From NCBI RefSeq assembly GCF_013350005.1, contig NZ_JABVWW010000002.1:62001-126000 (forward strand): a DNA stretch of 64,000 bases, given 5' to 3'. The first letter of the stretch is position 1; each line of letters starts with the position of its first letter. Positions 7,418 through 18,575 of the stretch are shown piece after piece. The translations under genes and the position numbers were made by a program. The notes under the pieces were generated by a model that was given only the letters and a program-made list of their open reading frames with translations, made no database searches and was not told the origin of the DNA. The stretch is from Methylocystis silviterrae. Its GTDB lineage: Bacteria > Pseudomonadota > Alphaproteobacteria > Rhizobiales > Beijerinckiaceae.

Positions 7418-8902
7418 TCATAGGATTTGCCGTCCGCGCATATGCGCGACGCCGCGCCGGAAGATCGACGTTGGCCGGTGCGGCGGCGCGTGTGCCGCGA
7501 TAGGATCAGGTCCCCACCCGATGTCGAGCGTTGAGGAGCCTGGAAAGCTTCCGGCGCGATCCACATAGGGTGGGGTTTTCTCCAACTGAATCGCCGGCGC
7601 AACCCTCGTCAACAGACCGAGTGGGGAGTCCTGATCGACCAGATAATGATTGAGATCGTGCTGGCTGATGGGAATGGGCGCTTCCGCGTTGACGGCGAAA
7701 CGCATGCCGAGCATGGCCGTCCTGGCGAGCGACACACGGACGATCCAGCGGCCGCCTTCATCTGCGCGGCGCAGTAGAGCGGAAAGAACCCCGAGCGCGC
7801 CGAGACAGCCTGAACCGTAATCATTGAAATAGGCGGGAATGAGCGCCGGCTCGCCAAGTTCAGCGCTGTGCATGGCGGCGAGGCCGGTCGCGGCCTGAGC
7901 GAGCTGCTCCCAACCGCGCCGCTCGGCCCAGGGGCCCTGAAAACCGTAAGCGTTGACCTCGACGTAGATCAGGCGCGGGTTGATCCTCCACAGCTCCTGC
8001 GGCGCGAATCCTTGCTTCGCCAGCGATCCCCAGCGAAATCCCTGCACGAAAACGTCGCAGTCGCGAACGAGATCGAGCGCGCGGGTGCGATCGGCGTCGG
8101 CGCGCAGGTCGACATAGGCGGTCTTCTTGCCGAAGGACGTGTCGATGTCGAAGCCGAGAATATGGTCGAGATAGGGGTTGCGACAGTGAATGACGTCGGC
8201 GCCATGCTCCGCCAGCAGTTTGCCGATCGTCGGGCCGGCGACGACATGCGTGAAATCGAGAACACGGAGCCGCTCGAGCGGCCGGGCGGCGGCAGGCGTG
8301 AAAGGCACGGGCGCTGCGTCGCCCTGCCGCACAAGCTCGATCGGCGGCGTATCGCCGATCGCGCGACCCTGCGGATGCGCGCGCCACTCCTCGGGGCTTC
8401 GCAGGAACGCCGCGCAGAGACCAAGCGCCGAAAGTGCGTCCTCGAGCGCCTGCGCGTCAAAGCGCGCAACGCTCTTGGCGATGGCTTCACGCTCGTTTGG
8501 GCAGTCGAGATAGCGCAATATGCCATCGCGCAGATGCTGATAGGCGCCGTTGAAGAAGATGCGCCGTCCATCGCGGGTGCGATAGAAATTATTCACCGCC
8601 GTATGGACGGCGCTGATGTCGAATTGCCAGCCGCTCTGAAAGAAATAAGCGATCTCGTTGAACAGCAGGCCGGCGTGCCGCCGATCGATTCGCACCTGCT
8701 GCGCGCCCAGGCCGCGACTCTCGCCGATCGAGGCGATTGTTGCGCCGATCGCGCCCATCAGCGCGACGGCGAAGTCATGAACCTCGATGGGCGAGTCGAC
8801 ATAGCCAGGCGTCTGATCGACGTGAACAGGCGACGAATGTTGAGGTAGGTTCAGTCCTTGCGCGATCGCCGCGAGAATTTCTTTTTGCCGCGCGCTGTAC
8901 AA
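7418..8902 (-). CDS. CaiB/BaiF family III CoA-transferase with N-terminal extension
   Basis: 494 residues. The family III core occupies roughly residues 205-430: ERLRVLDFTHVVAGPTIGKLLAEHGADVIHCRNP, GKKTAYVDLRADADR, the DVFVQGFRWGSLAKQG region and INPRLIYVEVNAYGFQGPW. NDYGSGCLGALGVL follows in the area where relatives carry the catalytic aspartate. The first 200 residues form a degenerate companion half, as in two-domain members. Such enzymes move CoA between acyl groups; the substrate cannot be read from sequence. No ATG is available near the N-terminus; TTG at 8902 with GGAG upstream is the best start. It follows aspS by 37 bases and may be co-transcribed with it. Confidence 0.75.
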   Translation of the reverse strand: MYSARQKEILAAIAQGLNLPQHSSPVHVDQTPGYVDSPIEVHDFAVALMGAIGATIASIGESRGLGAQQVRIDRRHAGLLFNEIAYFFQSGWQFDISAVHTAVNNFYRTRDGRRIFFNGAYQHLRDGILRYLDCPNEREAIAKSVARFDAQALEDALSALGLCAAFLRSPEEWRAHPQGRAIGDTPPIELVRQGDAAPVPFTPAAARPLERLRVLDFTHVVAGPTIGKLLAEHGADVIHCRNPYLDHILGFDIDTSFGKKTAYVDLRADADRTRALDLVRDCDVFVQGFRWGSLAKQGFAPQELWRINPRLIYVEVNAYGFQGPWAERRGWEQLAQAATGLAAMHSAELGEPALIPAYFNDYGSGCLGALGVLSALLRRADEGGRWIVRVSLARTAMLGMRFAVNAEAPIPISQHDLNHYLVDQDSPLGLLTRVAPAIQLEKTPPYVDRAGSFPGSSTLDIGWGPDPIAAHAPPHRPTSIFRRGVAHMRGRQIL

Positions 8903-8939
8903 GTCTTCAACTCCGCAACGCGCGCCTTGGCGACTGTCG

Positions 8940-10733
<1,794 letters not shown>

Positions 10734-10842
10734 GGGGTGGAGGTGTAAAAGGACGGGATCCCGGAACGATCGGGCGTTTTCGCGCGCAGAAAGGGCATGG
10801 GCCATCGTCGGCTGTCAAGCCGAGCCCCGTCGGGCGGGAGAG

Positions 10843-11031
10843 CTATTTCCTGAAGAACGCTTCCGCCGCCGCGTTCGCCGCCTGTTTCGCCGCGCGGGCG
10901 GCCTCGAGCCGGGTGATCTCTAGCCGCAGTCGCTCGATGCGCTCGTCGAGTTCGGCGACGGACAGCAGATCGAGCGGCTGGCCGAGCTCGAAAGCCGCGG
11001 GACGCGGCGCGTCATCCTGTTCGCTTTTCAT
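10843..11031 (-). CDS. DUF1192 family protein
   Basis: 62 residues. The conserved core is LGQPLDLLSVAELDERIERLRLEITRLEAARAAKQ, a short coiled-coil segment that defines DUF1192, then AANAAAEAFFRK. It is a small cytoplasmic protein of unknown function found throughout alphaproteobacteria. The ATG at 11031 directly follows an in-frame GTG. It lies upstream of aspS on the same strand and is divergent from ppdK, so the 11032-11249 gap holds both promoters. Confidence 0.8.
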   Translation of the reverse strand: MKSEQDDAPRPAAFELGQPLDLLSVAELDERIERLRLEITRLEAARAAKQAANAAAEAFFRK

Positions 11032-11249
11032 CACCGCGGACCTCGGCTGGATTTCTTCGATCGCTGGCCAAAATAGCGCCTGAGGAGTCGCGCGCCAACT
11101 TGTGGACGCGCGTCATTTGAGCGTAACTTCCGGCGCGCTTGATGATCCACGCAGGCGGGGCGTCGGCGGCCGCGGCGCGGCCGGAAGCGCCCAAGACCGC
11201 CAAGGCGCGGCGCGTCCCGCGCCCGCCTCTCTCGCCGGACGAAATAGGT

Positions 11250-13928
11250 ATGACAAAGTGGGTGTATAGTTTCAGCGCCGGTCGGTCCGAGGGATCGGCG
11301 TCGATGAAAGAGCTTTTGGGCGGCAAAGGGGCCAATCTCGCTGAAATGGCGGCGCTCGGACTGCCAGTGCCGCCCGGTTTCACCATCACCACCGAGGTCT
11401 GCGCCTATTTTTACGCCAACGGCAAGACCTTTCCCGCCGATCTCGCCGGGCAGGTTGACGAAGCGCTTGCCGATATCGGCCGCGTCGCCGAGCACGCCTT
11501 CGAAGATCCGCAGCAGCCGCTGCTCGTCTCGGTGCGTTCGGGCGCCCGCGCCTCAATGCCCGGGATGATGGACACGGTGCTCAATCTCGGCCTCAACGAC
11601 GAGACCGTGGAAGCGCTCGCGCGCAACGCGGGCGACGAACGCTTCGCCTGGGACTGCTACCGACGCTTCATCGAAATGTATTCTAGCGTCGTGCTCGGCG
11701 TCGAACATCACGAGTTCGAGGAAGCGCTGGAGAGAATCAAGGAGAGCAAGGGCTTCGCGCTCGATACGCAGCTGACGGCCGACGATTGGCGCAAGGTCGC
11801 CGCGCAATACAAGGCGATCGTCGAACAGGCCGCCGGCAAGAGCTTCCCACAGGATCCGCGCGAGCAATTGTGGGGCGCGATCAAAGCGGTGTTTTCATCC
11901 TGGATGAATAATCGCGCCATCGTCTATCGCGGCCTGCACAACATTCCCGAAAGCTGGGGCACCGCGGTCAGTATTCAGGCGATGGTGTTTGGCAATATGG
12001 GCGCGCAATCGGCGACCGGCGTCGCCTTCACGCGCAACCCTTCGACCGGCGTGCGCGAACTCTACGGCGAATACCTGATCAATGCGCAGGGCGAAGACGT
12101 CGTCGCCGGCATTCGCACGCCGCAGCCGATCGCCCAGTCCGCGAGCCACGCCTCCGGCTTCGAAAAGATTTCGCTCGAAGCGGCGATGCCGGCGATCTTC
12201 GCCGAATTCAAGGGATACGCCGACAAGCTCGAACGCCATTTCCGCGACATGCAGGACATGGAGTTCACGGTCGAGCGCGGGAAATTATGGATGCTGCAGA
12301 CGCGCGCCGGCAAACGCACCGCGCGCGCGGCGCTCAAGCTCGCCGTCGACATGGCCCGCGAAGGCCTCATCAGCAAGGATGTGGCGATTACGCGCGTCGA
12401 GCCGCAGTCGCTCGAACAATTGCTGCATCCGACGATCGATCCCGCGGCGAAGCGCAATATTCTCGCCACGGGTCTCCCCGCTTCGCCGGGCGCCGCTGTC
12501 GGCGAAATCGTCTTCGATCCGGAAGAAGCCGCGAAGCTCGCCTCGAACGGCCGCAAGATCATCCTCGTGCGCATCGAGACGAGTCCGGAAGACATCGGCG
12601 GCATGCATGGGGCGGAAGGCATTCTTACCGCGCGCGGCGGCATGACCTCGCACGCCGCCGTCGTGGCGCGCGGCATGGGCAAGCCCTGCGTCACCGGCGC
12701 CGGCGCGCTGCGCATCGACTACGAGGACCAGAGCTTTACCGTCGCCGGCAAGCGTTTCGGCAATGGCGACCGCATCACCATCGACGGCTCCGCCGGGCAG
12801 GTGATCGCCGGCGAAGTGAAGATGCAGCGGCCGGAGCTCACCGGCGAATTCGCGGTGCTGATGTCCTGGGCGGACCAGAAGCGGCGGCTGAAAATCCGCG
12901 CCAACGCCGAAACGCCGTCAGACGCGCGCGCCGCCCGTCGTTTCGGCGCCGAAGGCATCGGCCTCGCGCGCACCGAACATATGTTTTTCGAAGGCGAGCG
13001 CATCGTCGCGGTGCGCGAGATGATTCTCGCCGATGACGCCGAAGGGCGCCGCCTCGCGCTGGCGAAACTACTGCCGATGCAGCGCGAGGACTTCAAGCAG
13101 CTGTTCGAGATCATGTCGGGCCTGCCGGTCACGATCCGTCTGCTTGATCCGCCGCTGCATGAATTCCTGCCGCATTCGGATGCCGAGATCGCCGCCGTGG
13201 CGAAGGCGATGGGCGCCGACCCGGTGAAGCTGCGCCGCCGCGCCGCGCAGCTTTCCGAATTCAATCCGATGCTCGGCTTTCGCGGCGTGCGGCTCGCCGT
13301 CATCTTTCCCGAGATCGTCGACATGCAGGCGCGCGCGATCTTCGAGGCGGCGATCGAAGCCTCTCTCTCGACAGGCGAACCCGTCGACATCGAGATCATG
13401 GCGCCGCTCGTCTTCACCCGCGCGGAGCTCGATCTCGTCAAGGCGCGCGTCGCCGAAATGGCGAAGCTCGTCGAGGGCGAGACCGGGATCAGGCCGAACT
13501 ACCACGTCGGCACCATGATCGAACTGCCGCGCGCGGCGCTGCGCGCCGGCGACATCGCGCCGTCGGCGGATTTCTTCTCCTTCGGCACCAACGACCTGAC
13601 GCAAACGACGCTCGGCATTTCGCGCGACGATTCGGGCTCCTTCCTCAACGCCTATGTCGAAAAGGGGCTGCTGCCGGCCGACCCCTTCGTGACGATCGAT
13701 CAGGAAGGCGTCGGCGAACTCGTCGAACTCGGCTGCAAGCGCGCCCGCGCCGCGAATCCGACGATTACGCTCGGCGTCTGCGGCGAACATGGCGGCGATC
13801 CGGTTTCCGTCGCCTTCTTCGACAAGATCGGCTTCGACTATGTGTCCTGTTCGCCGTTCCGCGTGCCGATCGCGCGGCTCGCCGCCGCCCAGGCGGCGCT
13901 TGGCGAAAAGGCGTCGAGCACGGCGTGA
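11250..13928 (+). CDS. ppdK: Pyruvate, phosphate dikinase
   Basis: 892 residues. It interconverts pyruvate, ATP and Pi with PEP, AMP and PPi through a phosphohistidine. The ATP-grasp domain opens with KWVYSFSAG and LGGKGANLAEMAALGLPVPPGFTI; the swivelling domain has GGMTSHAAVVARGMGKPCVTG with the phosphorylated His at residue 468; the C-terminal PEP/pyruvate barrel ends in GVCGEHGGDP with the catalytic Cys at residue 844. The ATG at 11250 (MTKWVYSF) is chosen; an upstream in-frame start would add an unsupported 37-residue leader. In a serine-cycle methylotroph it could supply PEP, but that depends on the host. Confidence 0.95.
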   Translation: MTKWVYSFSAGRSEGSASMKELLGGKGANLAEMAALGLPVPPGFTITTEVCAYFYANGKTFPADLAGQVDEALADIGRVAEHAFEDPQQPLLVSVRSGARASMPGMMDTVLNLGLNDETVEALARNAGDERFAWDCYRRFIEMYSSVVLGVEHHEFEEALERIKESKGFALDTQLTADDWRKVAAQYKAIVEQAAGKSFPQDPREQLWGAIKAVFSSWMNNRAIVYRGLHNIPESWGTAVSIQAMVFGNMGAQSATGVAFTRNPSTGVRELYGEYLINAQGEDVVAGIRTPQPIAQSASHASGFEKISLEAAMPAIFAEFKGYADKLERHFRDMQDMEFTVERGKLWMLQTRAGKRTARAALKLAVDMAREGLISKDVAITRVEPQSLEQLLHPTIDPAAKRNILATGLPASPGAAVGEIVFDPEEAAKLASNGRKIILVRIETSPEDIGGMHGAEGILTARGGMTSHAAVVARGMGKPCVTGAGALRIDYEDQSFTVAGKRFGNGDRITIDGSAGQVIAGEVKMQRPELTGEFAVLMSWADQKRRLKIRANAETPSDARAARRFGAEGIGLARTEHMFFEGERIVAVREMILADDAEGRRLALAKLLPMQREDFKQLFEIMSGLPVTIRLLDPPLHEFLPHSDAEIAAVAKAMGADPVKLRRRAAQLSEFNPMLGFRGVRLAVIFPEIVDMQARAIFEAAIEASLSTGEPVDIEIMAPLVFTRAELDLVKARVAEMAKLVEGETGIRPNYHVGTMIELPRAALRAGDIAPSADFFSFGTNDLTQTTLGISRDDSGSFLNAYVEKGLLPADPFVTIDQEGVGELVELGCKRARAANPTITLGVCGEHGGDPVSVAFFDKIGFDYVSCSPFRVPIARLAAAQAALGEKASSTA

Positions 13929-13961
13929 TACGAATTCCGGCTGATCCGTTCGCCTGGACCG

Positions 13962-14066
13962 CCATTCCCGGCAGGCCGAAGGCCTGACCGGGAATCCAGA
14001 GCCGGTTCAAGAATGTTGGTCTTGCTCTGGATTCCCGATCGCGCGCGTTGCGCGCGTCGGGAATGA
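13962..14066. repeat. ATTCCCG palindromic repeat downstream of ppdK
   Basis: The element begins CATTCCCGGCAGGCCGAAGGCCTGACCGGGAAT, a hairpin, and ends with the arm GGATTCCCGATCGCGCGCG and its complement TCGGGAATG. CCAGAG and CTCTGG lie inside. It is a third palindromic family in this window, placed between convergent ppdK and the MmeI-like gene, where it could also act as a bidirectional transcription stop. Confidence 0.7.
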
Positions 14067-14113
14067 CAGCCGTCGTTCAAACGGACGTCGTATGACCTTG
14101 CGACGATATGGCG

Positions 14114-17100
14114 TTATCCAGCGCTGCGATGCAGATTCAGCTCCAGCAGTTTGGCGAGCGCGTCCTCGGTCGAAATATCCTCCGGCCAGCCGTAAGCGGC
14201 CGCCACCGCGCGATCGAGCTTCTCATGCGCGTTGACGAGCCATTGCGGGCGCTGATTGTAGAGATTGGTCAGCGTGCGCGTTTTGAGCGTCGCGGCGGCT
14301 TGCGCGTCCTTGGGCAGGATGCGGTCGGGGTAGCCGGGGACGACTTCCGGCACGATGTCGACGAGGTCGGGCGGATTGAGCCAGTTGCGCCGCGCTTCGT
14401 CGAGTTCGCGCGCGGCTTCCGCGATGCGCGTCGCGCGCGGATCGCCCGCGTATGTCTCGGCCGGAATGTTCGGCGTCAGCCCTTCGGGGAAGGGGAAGGT
14501 TTCGAAGGTTGTGGTGATTGTATAACGGGGATCGTTGCCAACTCCATGCCAGGAACCGGCAGCAAGCGACCAAATATGATGGAATTCGCTAAGGAGTATT
14601 CCGAAAGTTGTTTCATCGTCTCGGACAATGACTTGAAGCTTATGATCAGGGAGAGTGGGCGGGCTAAGCCAAGCGAAAACGCGATGTTTTGAAACTTCGG
14701 GCGTCACGATGTAACGCGTCGTCTTTCCACCGTCATGGCCGGGCTTGTCCCGGCCATCTACGCCATCCTGCGCGGCGGCCTTGCGTGGATGCCCGCGACA
14801 AGCGCGGGCATGACGCGCTGAGAGAGCCTTGATCGCGGCCCACATGGCGGGGCGTGGCTCGACATGCCGCCACCAGTTCCTCGCATAGGCTGCGCGGCGA
14901 TTTTTTTCGCGCTCCGGCTTTACATGTTCGAAGACGTAAGCGAAGGGCTCCTCGTAAAGCGCTGCTTCCTGCTCGCTCATCGTCCAGCCGAAATCGATAA
15001 TCCACATATCGCGCGGACGGCGCGTCACATCGAGACCGTTGACCCACGGCCGCAGCACGTCGCTATTGGGCCTGCCGTTGGTATTGAGCGGCGCCCGCAG
15101 CCATGCGCGCGCGAGTTCGCCGGGAACATCAAACGCGCCGCCCTTGGTATCGCCCATGAAGGCGACGCCTTCATTTTCTGCAAGGCGCTTCGCCTGCGTA
15201 ATGTCGAACTCTCGCCCCGATAGATCAGCATTGATCGTCTGCACAGGAACGCCGTCCAACCGACAAGCAACCTCATCCTGAGGAGCCGCCGCAGGCGGCG
15301 TCTCGAAGGACGAGGTTGCGCCCTCCATCGCCCTCGTGCTTCGAGACGGCTGCTTCGCAGCCTCCTCAGCATGAGGGCTCTGGGATGCAGCAAAACACAC
15401 GATGCTCACGCGCACGGCGGCGCCGTCGATGGTCCAGGGCTCGTCGCTCCAGGCTTCAAAAATCGCGCCCGCCTGCGCGATGGGCTCCAGCAGGCGGCGA
15501 TTGGCGCCGCCGCGGATGGAATTCGTCGCGACAAGGCCGACGCTGTTGGCGCGGCCGGCGAGAACCGCCGCCCATGCTTTCGCAAACCAGTAGCAGACGA
15601 GATCGGCTTCGGCGGGGACGCGGCCGTCATAGGCTCTAAAAAGCGTCTCGACATAGTCGTCGCCGAGGCCCTTGCGCAGCAGTTTCCCGCCCAGAAACGG
15701 CGGATTGCCGATGATGAAATCGGCCTCTGGCCATTCCGCCTCTTTGCCATCCTCCGTCAGCACGGCGTCGCGCCGTTCGATCGAATCGAGCTTCCTCAAG
15801 ATCGGCTGCGGGCGCGAATAGATGGCGTTCTTGATCGACCATTGAATGTCGCCAATCCAGATCGTCGTGCGCGCGAGTTCGGCGGCGAAGGGATTGATTT
15901 CGATCCCGTGAAGAATCTCGGGGCCGACGCGCGTCAGCGGGCGGTTGAGGCCAAGAGTCTCGCATTCGTTGATGGCGCGATATTCGATGTCTTTGACGCC
16001 CTGCAGCGCGAGATAGAGGAAATTGCCGGAGCCGCAGGCGGGGTCGAGAATGCGCAGCTTGGTCAGCCGGTCGATAAAGTCGTCGCGCAGAAGTTCGGCC
16101 TTGGCCCGCGCGGCGGCGATCCTTTTCTCATGGGCGCGCTTACTGTCCTTGGCTTGCGGCGTCGCTTCCAGCGCCGGGGCCATGACCTTCTCGATCTGCG
16201 CCCGCACGGCGTCCCATTCGCGCCTCAACGGCCGCAGCACGACCGGCTCGACGATCAGCATGATCTTGTCGGGGCCGGTGTAATGGGCGCCGATCTGGGC
16301 GCGCTTGTCGGGATCGAGGAAGCGCTCGAACAGCGTGCCGAAAATCGTCGGATCGATGAGGCTCCAGTCGAGGCTGGTCGCCGCGAAGAGGAGCTGGATT
16401 TCGACATGCTCCAGCGGCAGGGCGCGGCGCCCGTCGAACAGGCCGCCGTTGAACCAGGCGATTTCGGTCAGATCGAATTCGCCGCCCTTTTCCATCTGCT
16501 CGAAAAGCTTGTCGAAATAGTCCTTGGATTTATGCGGCCGACGCTCCGCCGTCTGCAGCAGCTTCTTGAGCAATCCTTCGGGCAAAAGCTTCACGCTGTC
16601 GGCGAAAAAGCAGAAGACGAGCTGATTGACGAAATGCGCCACCGCCTCGCGGTCGGGATTGCGGTGCTGCAGCGCGTCGGAGATCGTCTGGAAGTTCTTC
16701 GCCGCCTCGGCGGTGATCATCGCGCGCGTGCGGGCCGGTTTCAACGCGTCCGGATCATGGAAGACCGCCCGGAGGATATTGAATTTTTCCGGGTCGGCGA
16801 GGTCTTCGAGTTCGAAACTGTATTTCTTGGTCTCGAGATTCGTCCAGGTGGTGACGATCTGGAAACGAATCGTATCGCAGACGACGAGCAGCGGCGGGTG
16901 CTCCAACGCCGCGGCGTAGCGCGTGAGCTGGGTCATCGCCTCGTCGAGATTGCGCCGGCGCTTTTTATATTCCCAGGCGAAATAGCCCCTTTTCCAAACA
17001 TCCGCCCAGCCGTCGCCGCCGCCGACAATCGCCGCGCCCTTTTCGAAGGTGAAAAATTCGCCCGCCGGGTCGGCCTCGGCCGGTGTCTGGTGCTCGAACA

Positions 17101-17191
17101 GCCGGCAGAGATCGATGAAATGTTCCTGCGCCGCCGCCCGTTCCGTCAGCGCGTGGGTTTTCCATTTCTTGATGAAATCATACGGCGTCAT
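14114..17191 (-). CDS. MmeI-like type II restriction-modification enzyme (single polypeptide)
   Basis: 1025 residues from the ATG at 17191. The nuclease motif D64-X9-E74-Y-K76 (ADVWKRGYFAWEYK) matches the D-X9-EXK site of MmeI. A helical spacer with GAHYTGPDKI near 301 leads to the adenine methyltransferase domain: motif I DPACGSGNF at 383-391 and motif IV NPPF at 496-499. Target-recognition and C-terminal domains follow. One protein thus both methylates and cuts. MmeI itself has 919 residues; part of the excess comes from two palindromic repeats read in frame, at about residues 604-640 and 792-821. Neighbours are unrelated, consistent with horizontal arrival. Whether it is still active is unknown. 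Confidence 0.85.
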   Translation of the reverse strand: MTPYDFIKKWKTHALTERAAAQEHFIDLCRLFEHQTPAEADPAGEFFTFEKGAAIVGGGDGWADVWKRGYFAWEYKKRRRNLDEAMTQLTRYAAALEHPPLLVVCDTIRFQIVTTWTNLETKKYSFELEDLADPEKFNILRAVFHDPDALKPARTRAMITAEAAKNFQTISDALQHRNPDREAVAHFVNQLVFCFFADSVKLLPEGLLKKLLQTAERRPHKSKDYFDKLFEQMEKGGEFDLTEIAWFNGGLFDGRRALPLEHVEIQLLFAATSLDWSLIDPTIFGTLFERFLDPDKRAQIGAHYTGPDKIMLIVEPVVLRPLRREWDAVRAQIEKVMAPALEATPQAKDSKRAHEKRIAAARAKAELLRDDFIDRLTKLRILDPACGSGNFLYLALQGVKDIEYRAINECETLGLNRPLTRVGPEILHGIEINPFAAELARTTIWIGDIQWSIKNAIYSRPQPILRKLDSIERRDAVLTEDGKEAEWPEADFIIGNPPFLGGKLLRKGLGDDYVETLFRAYDGRVPAEADLVCYWFAKAWAAVLAGRANSVGLVATNSIRGGANRRLLEPIAQAGAIFEAWSDEPWTIDGAAVRVSIVCFAASQSPHAEEAAKQPSRSTRAMEGATSSFETPPAAAPQDEVACRLDGVPVQTINADLSGREFDITQAKRLAENEGVAFMGDTKGGAFDVPGELARAWLRAPLNTNGRPNSDVLRPWVNGLDVTRRPRDMWIIDFGWTMSEQEAALYEEPFAYVFEHVKPEREKNRRAAYARNWWRHVEPRPAMWAAIKALSARHARACRGHPRKAAAQDGVDGRDKPGHDGGKTTRYIVTPEVSKHRVFAWLSPPTLPDHKLQVIVRDDETTFGILLSEFHHIWSLAAGSWHGVGNDPRYTITTTFETFPFPEGLTPNIPAETYAGDPRATRIAEAARELDEARRNWLNPPDLVDIVPEVVPGYPDRILPKDAQAAATLKTRTLTNLYNQRPQWLVNAHEKLDRAVAAAYGWPEDISTEDALAKLLELNLHRSAG
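14730..14816. repeat. REP-type palindrome inserted in frame in the MmeI-like gene
   Basis: CCGTCATGGCCGGGCTTGTC starts the element, and GCCCGCGACAAGCGCGGGCATGACG ends it as an imperfect inverted arm. It is the same family as 523-659. The 87 bases equal 29 codons, so the reading frame is preserved; the encoded residues include HARACRGHPRK and GRDKPGHDGG, sequence not expected in a methyltransferase. Confidence 0.8.
15271..15379. repeat. CCTCATCCTGAGGAG palindromic repeat inserted in the MmeI-like gene
   Basis: CCTCATCCTGAGGAGCCGCC, a GCAGGCGGCGTCTCGAAGGACGAGG hairpin, and the inverse arm TCGAGACGGCTGCTTCGCAG followed by CCTCCTCAGCATGAGGG. This is a different family from the one at 14730. It is translated as residues including PHAEEAAKQPSRSTRAMEG and QDEVACRLDG, again without breaking the frame. 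Confidence 0.75.
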
Positions 17192-17234
17192 AATAACTTG
17201 ACCTAGCACGATTCGCGCGGGCTGCGCCGTTCCC

Positions 17235-17906
17235 TCACGCGCTCTCCAGCTCTTCCTCGCGGTGGTTCATCTCGAAGCGGCGCACGATCAGCCGCACGAG
17301 ATAAAGGCCGAACTCGGGGTTTTGAAAATAGAGCTGTTCGAACTGCTCATAGGTGATGACGAGCAGACTGACGTCGTCGATGCAGCGCGCCGTCGCGGTG
17401 CGTTTGCCGTTTGTCGTAAATAGCGCCATCTCGCCGAAAATGGCGCCGGGCGAGAGAAGCGCGCCGCGTTCGACGATTTCGACGCGTCCTTCGACGACGA
17501 CGAAGGCCTCGTCGGCTTCGTCGCCCTTCATGAAGACCGCTTCGCCGCGTCGCAGCGTGCGCGGATGCATGAAGGGCTTCAGCCATTCGATGTTCAGGTC
17601 GCTGCCGTTGGCTTCGCGCACGCTGGCGATGAGCTTGCTCATTTCGCGCATGCGGGTGAAGTTGAGCGGCAGGTTGATCGCATGTTTGGCGATCGTCGGC
17701 GGGCTGGCGATGATGAGCCCCAAGGTCACGCCGAGCACATTGCCCAGCATCGCGGTGATGCGCAGCGGGATCATCCGCTTCATGTAAGCGGCGCCGACGA
17801 CCGTGGACGCTTCGGCCCAGGCGAGCGCCGTCAGCGCCACCCCGCCGACGGTCTTTCCCGTGTCAGACGCGGCCCAGTTCATTAGCGTATCGATCAGTTC
17901 CGACAT
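17235..17906 (-). CDS. Membrane protein with C-terminal cyclic-nucleotide-binding domain
   Basis: 223 residues. The N-terminal part has two hydrophobic segments (KTVGGVALTALAWAEASTVVGAAY and ITAMLGNVLGVTLGLIIA). A linker leads to a CRP-like cNMP-binding jelly roll from about residue 108: TLRRGEAVFMKGDEADEAFVVVEGRVEIV and GAIFGEMALFTTNGKRTATARCIDD, which includes the phosphate-binding cassette pattern (GEMAL, RTATAR). There is no helix-turn-helix, so it is not a transcription factor; a membrane cAMP or cGMP sensor is likely. GGAAG precedes the ATG at 17906; a second ATG four codons upstream is an alternative. Confidence 0.75.
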   Translation of the reverse strand: MSELIDTLMNWAASDTGKTVGGVALTALAWAEASTVVGAAYMKRMIPLRITAMLGNVLGVTLGLIIASPPTIAKHAINLPLNFTRMREMSKLIASVREANGSDLNIEWLKPFMHPRTLRRGEAVFMKGDEADEAFVVVEGRVEIVERGALLSPGAIFGEMALFTTNGKRTATARCIDDVSLLVITYEQFEQLYFQNPEFGLYLVRLIVRRFEMNHREEELESA

Positions 17907-18013
17907 TGCAGCTTCCATCCTTACGCCGCGCTTAACCTTTGCGCGTAACCAAGACAAGCGTTCAAAAAGCCTGCGGGACTGGACTTTCCCATGCGCTTTC
18001 GCACATTCGCTCC

Positions 18014-18430
18014 ATGCGACAAACGAGCCGAATCCTGCGGATCGACACATCCGGGCGCGGATTTTACGAATTTACCGAGGCTGTCCGCGACTTTGCGCGC
18101 AGCGCGCGCATGACGCAGGGGCTGGCGACGGCGTTCTGTCGCCACACCTCCGCGTCGCTGCTCATTCAGGAAAACGCCGATCCCACCGTGCTGCGCGATC
18201 TCGAAGCCGTCTTCGCGCGGCTCGCGCCCGAAGGCGCGGATTACGCCCATGATACGGAAGGCGCCGACGACATGCCGGCGCATATCCGCGCCGCGCTCAC
18301 CCAGACGCAGCTCTCGATCCCCCTCATTGGCGGCGCACTGGCGCTTGGAACTTGGCAGGGCGTCTTTCTTTTCGAGCACCGCCGGCGGCCGCACCGGCGC
18401 GAGGTCGCGCTGCATCTGATCGGCGAATGA
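18014..18430 (+). CDS. YjbQ/UPF0047 family protein
   Basis: 138 residues. The family signature is intact: FCRHTSASLLIQENADPTVLRDLEAVF, YAHDTEGADDMPAHIRAAL and IPLIGGALALGTWQGVFLFEHR. The conserved His and Asp residues coordinate a metal in known structures, and some members show weak thiamine-phosphate synthase activity; the real role is unsettled. The ATG at 18014 (MRQTSRILRIDTSGRG) is chosen because upstream in-frame sequence is not conserved in character. It is divergent from the cyclic-nucleotide-binding gene, with a 107-base shared promoter gap. Confidence 0.85.
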   Translation: MRQTSRILRIDTSGRGFYEFTEAVRDFARSARMTQGLATAFCRHTSASLLIQENADPTVLRDLEAVFARLAPEGADYAHDTEGADDMPAHIRAALTQTQLSIPLIGGALALGTWQGVFLFEHRRRPHRREVALHLIGE

Positions 18431-18575
18431 TCGCGCCATTGCGTCATTCTGGCACGATCGCGGCGCCGCGCCGGCAACGGTTCCGCAAGGCTAATGAACG
18501 ATAAGATTTTACGAAGGATCGCATCCGGGGCGGAGCGACGCAAATCGCGGCGCCTTGCCAGACGCGCCGTCGCAC

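Noticed and set aside
15371-17206. 611-codon frame antisense to the MmeI-like gene
   Set aside because: It is the complement of conserved methyltransferase and nuclease motifs and has no features of its own.
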